From Azolla caroliniana (lineage: Eukaryota > Polypodiophyta), in NCBI GenBank assembly GCA_043228905.1, contig JBHGNT010000018.1, forward strand, positions 9,734,001 to 9,798,000: a stretch of 64,000 nucleotides of DNA, written 5' to 3'. Positions 1 to 11,797 of the stretch are shown piece after piece. A program made the position numbers and the translations under genes. The notes under the pieces were generated by a model that worked only from the letters and a program-made list of their open reading frames with translations, searched no databases and was not told where the DNA came from. How positions within the stretch are numbered: position 1 is the first letter of the stretch; the number at the start of each line of letters is the position of its first letter.

Positions 1-32
1 CGAAGGGACAAAAGAACGAGTCGGACATCGAC

Positions 33-323
33 TTGTGGCACAAGTGGATAGGCCACGTCAACTACCAACGGCTTCAAGATCTACAAACGAAACAGGTAGT
101 GTTCGGTTTGCCCAAATTTAGTGGCCGAAAGGCACAAATTTGTGAAGCCTGCCAGCTCGGGAAGCAACACCAACTTCCCTTCCCCAACGAGCGAAACCGG
201 AGCCAGAACAAGCTCAACCTTATACACTCCGATGTATGGGGGCCGGCACAAAACGTTAGTCTTGGCGGGAGCCGATATTTCATCTCCTTCATCGACGACC
301 ACACGCAGCACACGTGGATCTAC
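33..323 (+). pseudogene. Copia A polyprotein piece 1: GAG-pre-integrase and integrase N-terminus
   Basis: The translation shows the zinc-binding HHCC region typical of copia (LWHKWIGHVNY, then CEACQLGKQH) and the start of the integrase core (HSDVWGPA, SFIDDH). The first catalytic Asp lies in the FIDD stretch. The reading frame ends abruptly after HTWIY at 323, where the LTR of element B begins, and the same protein resumes at 5771. The last five bases (319-323, TCTAC) are the left copy of B's target-site duplication. Upstream gag and protease lie outside the window. Confidence 0.88.
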
Positions 324-994
324 TGTTGGGATTTCGGTCCCTCCGGATGGGATGTCCAGAGATGAATGACGGCAAGCCCGGTTGCGGTTACGGAACCGGA
401 TGATGAAGAGTACCCGGCATGAAGCCGGATGAAGAGTACCCGGCTACAGATCCGGATGATGAAGACCCCGGCTACGGAGCCGGATGCTGAAGACCCCGGC
501 TACGGAGCCGGATGACGAATGTACCCGGAGAGAGATCCGGATGCGGGGACATATTTGTGAATATGTTTGCCAAGGGCCCTTGAGGCTATATTTGTAAATA
601 GCCCGAAAGTCATATGTGTATAAATATGACTTAGGGCAAACAGTTTGTGTGCTGTTGCTCATTTTTCTGGTTTTCACTTAGAGGGAGAGAGTGAGAGCAG
701 CCGAGAGAGAGTGAGAGAGAGAGAGAGACGAAGAGGTCGTTGCCTCTGTGTATTACCGCCGCCTGTGGCGAGGACAGCGAGCTCAAGGTCGTCGCCTTGC
801 AGCTCGCCATTGTACAATCCCTACGCATAGTGATAGTTGGAGTTCGGGGACTCCCGTGGTTTTTCCCATTTAGGGTTTTCCACGTAAAACATCCTGTGTA
901 CTCTTCTCTCTATTGTCTTTGTGCATTCTTTTTATTTCCTGTTTTCTGTTAGTTGATCCTATTCCTCGGTTGTGGCTGAGCACTGTGTTTAACA
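324..994 (+). repeat. 5' LTR of copia B
   Basis: This 671-bp LTR matches 5095-5765 except at about eight positions. U3 holds degenerate tandem units of the form GAAGA-CCCCGGCTACGGAGCCGGATG, rich in CCGG. A TATA-like TATAAATATGAC lies near 621-632, followed by a GA-rich stretch around 680-728 that probably belongs to the transcribed leader. The LTR ends GTTTAACA, just before the primer-binding site. Confidence 0.95.
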
Positions 995-997
995 AAG

Positions 998-1009
998 TGG
1001 TATCAAAGC
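998..1009 (+). promoter_or_regulatory. Primer-binding site of copia B (initiator tRNA-Met type)
   Basis: TGGTATCAAAGC lies four bases after the 5' LTR end. It differs at one base from TGGTATCAGAGC, the usual plant copia primer site complementary to the 3' end of initiator tRNA-Met. The same site in G, I and E in this window is the perfect version. Confidence 0.85.
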
Positions 1010-1025
1010 GACGGTAACACAGAAA

Positions 1026-4000
1026 ATGGAAGGCGGCGGTAGTGGGCCTCCGGGCATGATGGTGTTGAACTCACAGAACTACGCCGACTGGAAGATAAAG
1101 ATGGAAGACCTTCTCATCGTCCGAGACCTGTACGAACCGATCGACAATGCCGAGATACCCAAGGGAGTAATAGAGTCGGAGTGGAAGCTCCTGAACCGGA
1201 AAGCCGTAGCGACGATCCGGCAATATGTCGATGTAAGTGTCCTGCAACATGTGGCGAACGATACGAACGCCTATGAGATGTGGCAGAAGCTGTCCGGACT
1301 GTATGAGAGGAAGAATGCTCTGACCCGGACCTCCCTGATGAGGAAGATAGTGAATCTTAAGTACCGGGACGGCGAGAGCATGGTCGAACACGTCAGCACG
1401 TTCATGGGATTCGTGAACCAGCTTGCGGCGATCAAGTTCCCGTTGGATGACGCAATGCAAGCCATCATGCTGATGTGTACCCTTCCGGAGAGCTGGGAGA
1501 ACTTGGTAGTTACACTCAGCACCTCCTGTAAGGAAGAGAACTTGAAGACAAGTATTCTAAATGAAGAAGCGCGTCGGAGAGATAAAGAACCGGCCTCCGA
1601 CTCGAAGGCGCTGCTTACCGAATCGGAACGGGGAAGACAACGGAACCGAAGTCCGCAAAGACGGGAGAAGTCGGGGACACGGTCGCAGTCGAGGGGAAGA
1701 CCTACATGCTTCTACTGTGGGAAGCCGGGGCACTTCCAGAAGAACTCTCGGCATTTCCGGAAAGACAACGGAACCGACGGTACCGATTCGAAGAAGTCAC
1801 CGGAGCGAAACGGTGCATACCGGGGAGCCGCGGACCGGAGACGTCCGGATCGGCGAGGGCAGGACCGGAAAGGAACGACGGCACTCGCGGCAAGTGAAGA
1901 AGAGATAATGCTCATTACCAAAGAGAGGGAGCTGAACCTTGCCGGTGAAGAGATGACCTGGGTGGTCGATTCCGGAGCGTCGTTCCACCTGACCCCGGAG
2001 AAGAAATACTTCTCATCCTACACAGCCGGTGAGCACGGCTGTGTCCAGATGGGAAATGAAGGTACATGCCGGATTGCCGGCATAGGAGACGTGTGGCTGA
2101 TGACATCAACCGGATGCAAGATGCTGTTGAAGGATGTTCGACACGTTCCGGAGGTTCGATTGAACCTGATTTCGGCCGGGAGGCTAGACGATGAAGGCTA
2201 CACGGGTAGCATCCGGAACGGTGTCATGAAGTTTAGCAAAGGGAGCCTGATAGTGGCTCGGGCCCGGAAGGTCAACACTCTGTACCTGATGAATTCCCGG
2301 CTATGTCCAGAGGAGCTGAACGTGGCAGCTGACACTACCGGTGAGCTGTGGCACAAGAGACTGTGCCACATGAGCGAGAAGGGGATGAAGAGGCTTGCCG
2401 AAGACAACCTGATACCGGTAAAGCACGTACAACTGGGGAAGTGTACCGACTGTCTGGCCGGTAAGCAAAACCGGACCGCCTTCCGCTCAAGACCACCGAT
2501 GAGACGTAGTGTACCATTGGAGTTGGTACACACTGATGTGTGTCAGGTAGAAACGAAGTCACATGGCGGAGCCCAGTACTTCGTAACATTCATAGATGAC
2601 CATAGCCGGAAGCTGTGGACGGCACCGTTGAAGACAAAGGACCAAGTATTGTCCGTCTTCAAAGAACTCCACGCGAGAGTGGAAAGAGAATCCGGCAAGA
2701 AGCTGAAAGCACTACGAGCGGATAACGGAGGAGAATACCGAGGGCAATTCGAGGAGTATTGCCATTCGATGGGAATCCGGCTCGAGTTTACTGTGCCGAA
2801 GTCGCCGGAACTGAACGGGCTGGCCGAGAGGATGAACCGGACCATAATGGAGAGGGTCCGGAGTATGCTGGCGCATGCGAAATTACCCAAGGGGTTTTGG
2901 GCTGAGGCAATGTCGACTACGACATATGTGATAAACAGATCACCCTCAGTACCTTTGGACGGAGACACGCCGCAGAGAGTGTGGACCGGTAGGGAGGTAT
3001 CCTACCGGCACCTGAAGGTGTTCGGGTGTCTCGCATATGTGCATGTGGCAAAGGACCGGAGAGGAAAGCTAGATCCAAAGACCCGGCCATGCATATTCCT
3101 CGGTTACGGCGATGACGAGTTCGGCTACCGAGTATGGGACCCGGTCGACAAAAAGATATTCCGGAGTCATGATATCATCTTCATGGAGGACAAGACACTC
3201 GCCGAATGGGAGTCGGAGAAGAAGTTGAAGAACTCCAAGTCGACCGGTGAGAATCAACCCTACGAGGAGCAGTCCCGACCGGCAAGGGACCGGTTAGCAC
3301 TCGAGGATCCGGCCGAAGACGGTGAAGAAACAGAACCGGCCGAGGAAGATGAAACTGATACCGGAACCGGCCCCGATCCCGAAATGGATTCGGATGAAGA
3401 GGAAACGGAGGAGCCGGTTACCGAAGCTCCGGAACGGAGATATCCTCTAAGAGAGAGAAGGGCCCCCCGGAGATTTCCGGAACCAGAGCACGTGCTGCTA
3501 ACCGACGAGGGGGAGCCGGAGAGTTTTGAAGAAGCAAAGCTTGACACACATAGCCGCAGGTGGTTAAGTGCCATGCAGGAGGAGATGGATTCCCTGCATG
3601 AGAACCACACATATGAACTTGTGGAGTTGCCGAAAGGAAAGCGGGCACTTCGAAACAAGTGGGTGTTCAAGCTGAAACCGGGAGATGCCGGAAACCCCCC
3701 GAGATACAAAGCCAGGATCGTGGTGAAGGGGTTCCAGCAGAAGAAGGGCGTCGACTTCGACGAGATATTTGCCCCGGTAGTGAAGATGACCTCCATCCGG
3801 ACGGTGCTGAGCATAGCGGCAAGCATGGACCTCGAGGTAGAACAGATGGACGTGAAGACGGCATTCCTTCACGGTGACCTCGAAGAAGAGATCTACATGC
3901 AGCAACCAGAAGGATTCGAGAAGAAAGGGAAGGAGCACCTGGTGTGCCGGTTGAAGAAGAGCCTTTACGGACTGAAGCAGGCTCCCCGACAATGGTACCG

Positions 4001-5084
4001 GAAGTTCGACTCTTTCATGACCGACGAAGGGTACCACAAAACGCAGTCCGATCACTGCGTGTTTGTGAAGAAGTTCGAAGGAGGAGACTTTCTAATACTC
4101 CTCCTGTACGTGGACGACATGTTGATCGTCGGACGGGACCAGGCCAAGATACGGATGCTGAAGAAAGCGCTTCACCGAACTTTCTCAATGAAGGACCTGG
4201 GTCCGGCGAGGCAAATACTAGGGATGCACATCATCCGGGACCGGAAGAAGAAGCAGTTGTGGCTGTCACAGGAGAAGTACGTGACAAAGGTGCTTCACCG
4301 GTTCAACATGTCGGAAGCAAGACCGGTCGGGTCGACCGTCCCGGCAAACTACAAGTTATCCGGCAAGCAAAGTCCCAAGACAAAAGTTGAAAAGGAGGAT
4401 ATGATGAAGATACCATATGCCTCTGCCGTCGGGAGCTTGATGTACGCGATGGTGTGTACCCGACCGGACATTGGATACGCAGTCGGAGTGGTGAGCCGGT
4501 ATATGAGTAATCCCGGCAAGGAGCACCGGAAGGCGGTCAAATGGATACTCCGATACTTAAAGGGCACTTCGAACATGTGCCTCCGATTCGGCTCCGGTAA
4601 GCCCGAACTCGATGGATTTACCGATTCGGACATGTCGGCTGATGCGGATACCAGCCGGTCTACATCAGGGTATGTAATGACATATGCAGGGGGAGCCGTT
4701 TCGTGGCAGTCGAGGTTGAAGAAGACGGTTGCGTTGTCAACCACGGAGGCGGAGTACATGGCGGCTGTAGAAGCCGGCAAGGAAATAATATGGATGAAGG
4801 ACTTCATTAGAGAGCTCGGTATCCGGTAGGAGGAGTGCCGGCTCTACTGCGATAGTCAGAGTGCCATCCACCTTGCGAAGAACGCGGCCTACCATTCCCG
4901 GACGAAACACATCCAGCGTAGATACCACTGGATCCGGGAAAGGATAGAAGACAAGGAGTTCGTACTGACGAAGATCCACACGGACGAGAACGGGTCGGAT
5001 ATGCTGACCAAGGTGCTCACACCCGACAAGCTGGAAGCATGCCGGAAGAGGATCGGATTGGAGAGACATCCCATGCCGAAGTGA
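1026..5084 (+). pseudogene. Copia B gag-pol polyprotein, one nonsense codon
   Basis: This is a single gag-PR-INT-RT-RH polyprotein. The open stretch from ATG 1026 is 1267 codons, ends at TAG 4827-4829, and continues in the same frame to TGA 5082-5084. Domains by approximate residue: gag 1-220; zinc knuckle near 226 (CFYC, GH, then Ser where the last Cys belongs); protease near 314 (VVDSGAS); integrase HHCC near 440-480 and core with FIDDH (about 522), RADNGGEY (about 565) and LNGLAER (about 600); reverse transcriptase about 870-1110 with LLYVDDM near 1028; RNase H from about 1195 with DSDMSAD, TEAEYMA and, past the stop, YCDSQSAIHLA. The stop falls inside RNase H, where homologue E has His. 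All other catalytic motifs are present. The product would assemble virus-like particles in the cytoplasm and carry out reverse transcription and integration. Confidence 0.93.
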
Positions 5085-5094
5085 AGGGGGAGTT
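5083..5094 (+). other. Polypurine tract of copia B
   Basis: The purine-rich stretch GAAGGGGGAG lies immediately before the right LTR start TGTTGG and overlaps the end of the polyprotein frame. This is the expected primer for plus-strand DNA synthesis. Elements E, A and K have the same arrangement. Confidence 0.8.
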
Positions 5095-5765
5095 TGTTGG
5101 GATTTCGGTCCCTCCGGATGGGATGTCCGGAGATGAATGACAGTAAGCCCGGTTGCGGTTACGGAACCGGATGATGAAGAGTACCCGGCATGAAGCCGGA
5201 TGAAGAGTACCCGGCTACGGATCCGGATGATGAAGACCCCGGCTACGGAGCCGGATGTTGAAGACCCCGGCTACGGAGCCGGATGACGAATGTACCCGGA
5301 GAGAGATCCGGATGCGGGGACATATTTGTGAATATGTTTGCCAAGGGCCCTTGAGGCTATATTTGTAAATAGCCCGAAAGTCATATGTGTATAAATATGA
5401 CTTAGGGCAAACAGTTTGTGTGCTGTTGCTCATTTTTCTGGTTTTCACTTAGAGGGAGAGAGTGAGAGCAGCCGAGAGAGAGTGAGAGAGAGAGAGAGAC
5501 GAAGAGGTCGTTGCCTCTGTGTATTACCGCCGCCTGTGGCGAGGACAGCGAGCTCAAGGTCGTCGCCTTGCAGCTCGCCATTGTACATTCCCTACGCATA
5601 GTGATAGTTGGAGTTCGGGGACTCCCGTGGTTTTTCCCATTTAGGGTTTTCCACGTAAAACATCCTGTGTACTCTTCTCTCTATTGTCTTCGTGCATTCT
5701 TTTTATTTCCTGTTTTCTGTGAGTTGATCCTATTCCTCGGTTGTGGCTGAGCACTGTGTTTAACA
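5095..5765 (+). repeat. 3' LTR of copia B
   Basis: This is the 671-bp partner of the LTR at 324-994. Differences seen by eye include CCAGAG/CCGGAG and GGC/AGT near the 5' end, GTACAATCC/GTACATTCC, GTCTTTGTG/GTCTTCGTG and TCTGTTAG/TCTGTGAG. It is followed at 5766 by the TSD copy TCTAC and the resumption of copia A. Confidence 0.95.
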
Positions 5766-7580
5766 TCTACCTCATTGAGAGGAAGAGCGAAGTCTTCGAC
5801 TGTTTCCGGGACCTCAAAGGGTTCGTGGAAGCCGAAACGGGACGGAAGATCAAGTGTCTGCGGTCGGATGGCGGGAAAGAGTACTTTTCCAGTCAATTCA
5901 ATGGTTACCTACAACAAATGGGAATTCGCCGAGAATTCAGTTGTAGATACACGCCAGAGCAGAACGGCGTGGCCGAGAGGAAGAATCGGTCAGTTGTGGA
6001 AGCGGCACGGGCAATGCTGGAGGAGAAGAGCTTGCCCAAGTTCTACTGGGCCGAGGCGGTAAGGACCGCGGTATACATCCAGAACCGGATCGGAGACAAA
6101 GTATCGGCACACGAACTATATTTCGGAACGAAGCCGAACTTGCGACACTTGAGGGTGTTCGGTAGCAATGCGTATGTGCATGTACCAAAGGAGAAAAGGA
6201 GGAAGCTGGATGCAAAGGCCGAGAAGAGCATCTTGGTCTGTTACTCGGACGAGCAGAAGGGTTATAAGTGCTATAACCCTCGCACCAAACAAGCGCGTGT
6301 CAGCCGCGACGTTGTGTTTGACGAGTCCGCGTCCTGGTACCTGCCCTCGCCTCGGAACCCCGACTCCAATACGGGACCTGACGATGAGGTCAGCGAGGCC
6401 GAGATGTCTCTGGATGAGCCCAAAATCGAGACTCGCGAAGAAAGTCTGATTTCACTCCGGTTAAGTGGACCGATTGGACGACTGAGTCGGTACGACCAGT
6501 CCGATGAAGAGCAGGCGAGTAGTGGAGACTCGGCCATGCATTCCCCGCGTAGGAAGCCGAGGAGACGGCTTATGCGCAAAGAGAAAGGGAAGAAGAAGGT
6601 GTTGGATTCCGGCACAGAAAGGAACGAGTCAGACCGACGCGAGTCCGACTCCGAGGAAACCGGTGACGGGTCTTTAAAGCTGAAGACCACGTCGACCGAG
6701 AAGGCCTCACATCGGCTAATGTGAGATTACGCCGATCTACCCACCAGAAGAACCCAGTTGTGCAGTTCGGATACAACGAGTACATGGCGCATCATTATGC
6801 GTACATGACCCGTGTAGCAGAAGTGCGTGAGCCGGAGAGCTACGCAGACGCGGCGGAAGACGCAAATTGGCGTGCCGCGATGGAGGAAGAGATGCACACA
6901 TTGGCGGAGAACGAGATCTAGGACCTGGTTGACGCACCGAAGGGTGTGAAGCCGATCGGGTGTAGATGGGTGTACAAAGTCAAGTACAACACCGATGGCT
7001 CGGTCAACCGGTACAAGGCTCAGCTAGTGGCAAAGGGCTACCCGCAGAAGCACGGCATCGACTACGATGAGACGTTTGCACCGGCCGCGAAGATGACGAC
7101 CGTCCGTGTTTTGCTCGCTGTAGCTGCGGCGAAGGAGTGGCATTTACATCAGATGGATGTAAAGAATGCGTTCCTGCAAGGTGACCTTGAGGAACAAGTG
7201 TACATGGTAGAGCCCCCCGGATTTCACTCCGGAACGAACTCCTCGGCAGTATGCCGACTGAAGAAGTCCCTTTATGGACTGAAACAAGCCCCGCGTGCCT
7301 GGAACGCGAAGATCACGCAACAACTGCGTCGGTTGGGCTGCGTCACGTCAAAATCGGACTCTTCCCTGTTCATCCGGAAAGGTCGACTCGGACCGGTTAG
7401 TATTTTACTGTATGTTGATGACTTGGTCATCACCGGCGCCGACCTAGGTGAAATCGATCGCGTGAAGCTCCAGCTTGCGGCATCGTTCGACATGAAGGAT
7501 CTGGGGGACCTTCATTACTTCCTCGGGATCGAAGTGATCCGTACCCCCGAAGGCATATTGATCAGCCAACGTCATTACGT
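5766..7580 (+). pseudogene. Copia A polyprotein piece 2: integrase core to reverse transcriptase
   Basis: After the TSD the frame resumes with LIERKSEVF. The integrase core has LRSDGGKEYF (second catalytic Asp) and EQNGVAERKNR (Glu). A charged linker follows, then reverse transcriptase with MDVKNAFLQGDL, SLYGLKQAPRAW and the catalytic ILLYVDDLVITG. The frame is broken by a frameshift near 6700-6720 and by an in-frame TAG at 6919-6921, where W is expected (NEI-stop-DLV against NDTWDLV in K). It stops at 7580 after ISQRHYV, where gypsy D1 is inserted. Confidence 0.9.
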
Positions 7581-8228
7581 TGTCGAGGTATTCCTCGCGG
7601 ATGCATGGAATGAGGCGGGACCTCAGGGGTCTTGTACCGAAGAGCAAGAGAGAAAGGAGAAGGGAGGGGACCCACTACGTGCGAGCGTAGATTCACAGGG
7701 ACACGGCCCTTCGACACAAAGACGCGAGTGGGACACCAACACAGAGAGACACGAATGTATGTAAATATATATATTAACAAACCAAACAACAAGAAGCACA
7801 AAGTCGGTTACAACCGAACAGGCCGGCGAACAGATGCCGATGCTTGTTCGTAAACGCACAGAAAGAAAGGAGTAGGTTGGAGGTGCTGCCGGAAGCACTC
7901 GGGCATTCCTCATAGCAGCGCGAGCCTCCCAAAACCCGCACAGAAAGAAGCTACGCAGTTTGGAAGAGAGAGAAGCCTTCGGCCGACAACCCGACAGCAC
8001 TTCGTCCTCTCTAACCGCGAACCCCCTTTTCCTCTTCCCTGTCTCCCTCCTTTTATAGGCAAGAAAGGAGTCGTTTCCCATTAACTTCCTACCAACCGGA
8101 TCTACCTGCCTAGGATCTTCTATGTACTTACTCCTCTCTTGTGTACAATATAAGGCGTACGTGCATGAAGAGCTGGTTCCTACACTCCGATGTACCGATT
8201 CCGCTTGTGGACGGTTTTCTTCACGACA
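7581..8228 (-). repeat. 3' LTR of gypsy D1
   Basis: This 648-bp LTR is the 3' LTR in element orientation. On the minus strand it has a TATA-like CTATAAAAGG (plus-strand CCTTTTATAG near 8049-8058), which supports the minus orientation. The purine-rich TTAGGTGGGGGCGGA (reverse complement of 8229-8243) abuts it as polypurine tract. Confidence 0.92.
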
Positions 8229-8301
8229 TCCGCCCCCACCTAACCGCGCATCCTCCGGCATGCGCCAAATTGAGTCAGGACGGAGAAAACCGATCCAACC
8301 T

Positions 8302-11300
8302 TCATCCCTCGCCCATCGGTTCTTCCTCGGTTTCGGATCGTTCGTCGTCGCGGTCCAGGTTAACCGGATCCGGCTCGTCGTCGTGACGCTTTTTGAACGC
8401 TTTGATCCGCTTCCCAGCTATCGGTATCGCCATTCTTGTGCCGTCGAGTTCCGCCAGATGGTACGTCTCGTTGTCGTTGGCGCTTTGTACCACGTAAGGT
8501 CCGAACCACCTTCTCGCAAACTTTCGTGTCGCTCGGTGCTGGTTGACGAGGCTGCTGTCGTAGACTAGCACCCAGTCGCCTTCCTCGATCTTCTTCGGTT
8601 GGAGCCGGTGTGTTCGGTCGAACCGGGCTTTGTTCCTCGTCCTTGCCACCCGAAGCTTTTCCGCGGCCTACTCCACGTCCTCCGGTCTTCGCTCGAGCTG
8701 TCGTATGCGCGCCGCCAACAGTTCCTCCCGGCTCATCTCGTCTCTCCAGTCCACGGTTGCCCACGAGGAGATCGTACGTTCCATCGGCATGATCGGCTTC
8801 TGCCCAAACATGAGCTCTGCCGGCATGAATCCGGTTACCGAACTGTGCGTAGTTCGGTCTGCCCACAACGCGTAAGGCAGCAGCCGCGGCCAGTTCCCGA
8901 CTTGTCCCCCGCATGCCCGAACTAACGCCTTGACGATCGGTCCGTGTCTGCGCTCCACCTTCCCATTCGCCTCCGGATTGTACGCAGTGGTAAGCGAGAG
9001 CTTGACTCCTAGCCGGTCGAACAGCTCTTCGGCCTCTTCGACATCCAACTCCCCGCGATCAGCCACGATCTTCCCAACGCACCCGTACCGGCATATCACG
9101 TCCTCGATCAAGAACCGACATACGGCCGCGGTCGTTTTGTTCTGAAGGGCTCGGCCTTCCACCTGGTTCGTCAGATCTTCCCGAGCCAGGACCAAATACC
9201 GCATCTGTCCTACTCCCATCGGCATCGTCACCAGATCTACCATCCATTTGAAGTGGATGGTCGGAGGGTACGTAGGGTGAAGCCCGTCCCGATGTCGGAC
9301 TATGGAGTGCATCTGACAGCTCTCGCAAGTTGTCACGAACCGATGCACGTCCCGGTACAGTCCCGGCCACCAGTACTTCCCTTTTATCTTCTCGAACGTG
9401 GCCCATGTTCCACGGTGTCCAGTCCAAGGGCTGTCGTGGTAGGCCGTCAGCAGCTCCTCCTGTTCTTCCTTCATTGCCACCACCCGGAGCAGGACGTCGT
9501 TCCTCTTCTTCGGGTGCTTCCATAAGTATCCGTCCCGGAGAAAGAATCGGTATGCTTTCTTCCGGATCCGGTTGGCCTCGTCCCTCGTCCCTGACGCATC
9601 CGGCGTCATTGTCCTCAAAAACCCACCGATCTCTAGCCACTCGCCGTCGTACTTGCTCTCGTCGAAGCCGTTAAGTGCCGGAGTGCTCGTCCCATCGGTC
9701 GTCACGTACGCTGCCTCGAAGAAGTCCACGCCGACTTCTTCGTCCTCCGAAACCATGCCGCCCTCGTCATCAAACCTCGCCCTCGAAAGCATGTCGGCCA
9801 TGGCGTTGTCTTTTCCGGAAATGTGTCGTATTTCCGGGTCCAGGGACTTGATGTACGCTATCCACCTGAGCATCGCCAGGTCCGGTGTCACGCATCCAGA
9901 AACCATGCCGAGAATTGGCAGGCAATCCGTCTCGATAATCACTTCTGTCCCGATCAGGTAGTCTTTGTCGGCCTTTACTGCCGAAACGATACCCCAGAGT
10001 TCGCGTTTAACCTGGGCGTACCCTTGCTGTTGCTCACTGAGGACCTTCGCGCTGAATCGGATCAGGAACCGAACGCCGTCCTCGTCTTCTTGGTTGACGA
10101 CCCATCCGATCCCGGTCGGACTCGTATCCACCGTTATGTGTACCGGGGTACCCTTCCCGTAGACAGCCTTCCGGAGCGCCGGTGTTGCCGCAAGAGCTCC
10201 CTGCAGCTTCCGGACCGACTCCGTGTGCTCGTCTCGCCACTCGAATTTTCGCCCCTTCTTCAGCAACCCGTATAGCGGCTCCGCAACGTGGCCGTAATGC
10301 GGGATCCATATGTGGTAGAATGCGCATGCCCCCAGGAACCTTCGAACTTCCGTAACCGAGCTACAGTCAGTCTTCATCGCGGAGATGGCTTCTACTTTTG
10401 CCGGAGACGGGTTCCGGCCATACGGTCCACATAGGCGTCCGACCACCAGGATTTCTCATTGCCCGAATGCCGATTTCTCCCCGGAGAAGGTGAGCCTCGC
10501 ATCCTCTAGCCTTTGTAGCACCTTCTCGCAGTCGCCGATGTGTGTTGCCACGAATCGCCGGCATCCGTCCGGCCCGACTGTCTCGTCCTTCTCTTCCACC
10601 GGGCACCCTTTGATAGGGATGTCGTCTAGAAATGGCATGGTGATGTCCGGGATGCAATCCCTCAGTACCTTGTTCATTGCATTCACCATGTGGGCCACCG
10701 AGTTGGTCCCTCCTTGTGGCAGGGTACACATTCGCACTAGGCCGAGGGGAGTTCGCATCGTCGTAATGTCTCTGCTCTCCACGGCTAGCTGGAACTGGTC
10801 GTACCCCGAGTACAGATCACCGACCGAGTAAGTCGACCTTCCGACGAAGGCCTCCGCGAACTCGTCTATGGTCGGTCCGATTCCCGCGTTCCGAATGGTC
10901 ACTCGGTTGACCGGCTGCAGGTCTTGAATGAAGCGCAATGTTCCGTTTTTCTTCGGTACAGTAAACCATCGGTTCGAGTATGGGGCACTCAACGGTTCGA
11001 GAATGCCCATACTGACTTTCTGCCTCAATAGCTCCATCAACTTCGGGATGTGAGCTCTCGGTACTGTAATCGGCTTGAGATTCCACGGCACATGCGGTAC
11101 TGTGAATATCACCATCGGCTCCACGATTGTCGGGTCTACGCACCCGATCTCATCCGGTGAGAATGCGAAGGCTCTCTCGTGCCTTCCGAGCATTCTCCGA
11201 AACCGGTCTTCCTCCGCCGGCAGTAGGAACCCGCCCCCACCGATCTTGAGCTCCCGGAGCGTCCCGTCGGTGAAGGTGTGTCCTATGCAGACCGGATCTC

Positions 11301-11797
11301 GTAAACTGGGGTCCGACGCAACCCCTCTGATTCGGGATTCGCTGCCCTCCGGTAAGTGTGCCGCGACTGGCCTTACCTTCCGGTCCACAGTCTTGTACCT
11401 CGTGCTAACTCGGGCCGTCCAATCTGACCCGAGCCCCTGGCTGAAGTTCGCGATGACTTCGTACATCTCTTCGGAACATACCGGTATCGTCCGGTCTTCG
11501 TTAAGGTCTTCTCCGACTACCTTCCTCAGCATCCCCAAGGTGTCATCGAAGGAGACCGCCTCCATGGCTCTGCTAATTTCCTCGTCCGGGCTGAGAACTC
11601 CGCACGCTCGAAGTCGTTCCTCCGCCCTTGCCTTTTCTCGGCCAACGATGCCGACTATCATACACCCTTCGTTGTTGGAGAAGCAAAATTTTTTACTTAT
11701 CGTACAGGGTTCCTTCGGTTTTGGTTCTATCGTACAGCTGTGGGGTCTTTCCCGAGTGTCCGGACTGTCTCGGCCCCACGCCTTGGCAGCCCTCTCT
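8302..11797 (-). pseudogene. Gypsy D1 pol: RT, RNase H, integrase, GPY module
   Basis: One minus-strand frame runs from the gag-protease overlap to TAA/TGA at 8302 with only two nonsense codons, at 10456-10458 and 8668-8670. The reverse transcriptase has WFTVPKKNGTLRFIQDLQPVN, LPQGGTNSV and the catalytic MPFLDDIPIKG (FLDD variant of YxDD). RNase H follows with VDTSPTGIGW, ETDCLPILG and GKDNAMADMLSRA. The integrase has the HHCC knuckle (HDSPWTGHRG, CESCQMH), Asp in KWMVDLVT, Asp in IVADRGELD and Glu in NGKVERRHG. The C-terminus has FGPYVVQSA and LAELDGTR, a GPY/F-like module, and I see no chromodomain. The frame lies -1 relative to gag-protease. Confidence 0.9.

Larger units (their letters stand above)
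324..5765 (+). mobile_element. Ty1/copia element B, complete, nearly intact
   Basis: This is a full-length 5.4-kb copia element with two 671-bp LTRs (324-994 and 5095-5765), each starting TGTTG and ending AACA. It has a primer-binding site after the left LTR, a purine-rich tract before the right LTR, and a perfect TSD TCTAC at 319-323 and 5766-5770. By eye I count about eight substitutions between the LTRs (about 1.2 per cent), so the insertion is recent. It interrupts the integrase region of copia A. A single nonsense codon breaks its polyprotein. Confidence 0.95.

Noticed and set aside
7632-8568. Plus-strand ORFs in the LTR regions of D1 and D2
   Set aside because: They lie within LTRs and in antisense to the element. 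Equivalent frames differ between copies by shifts and there is no conserved product.
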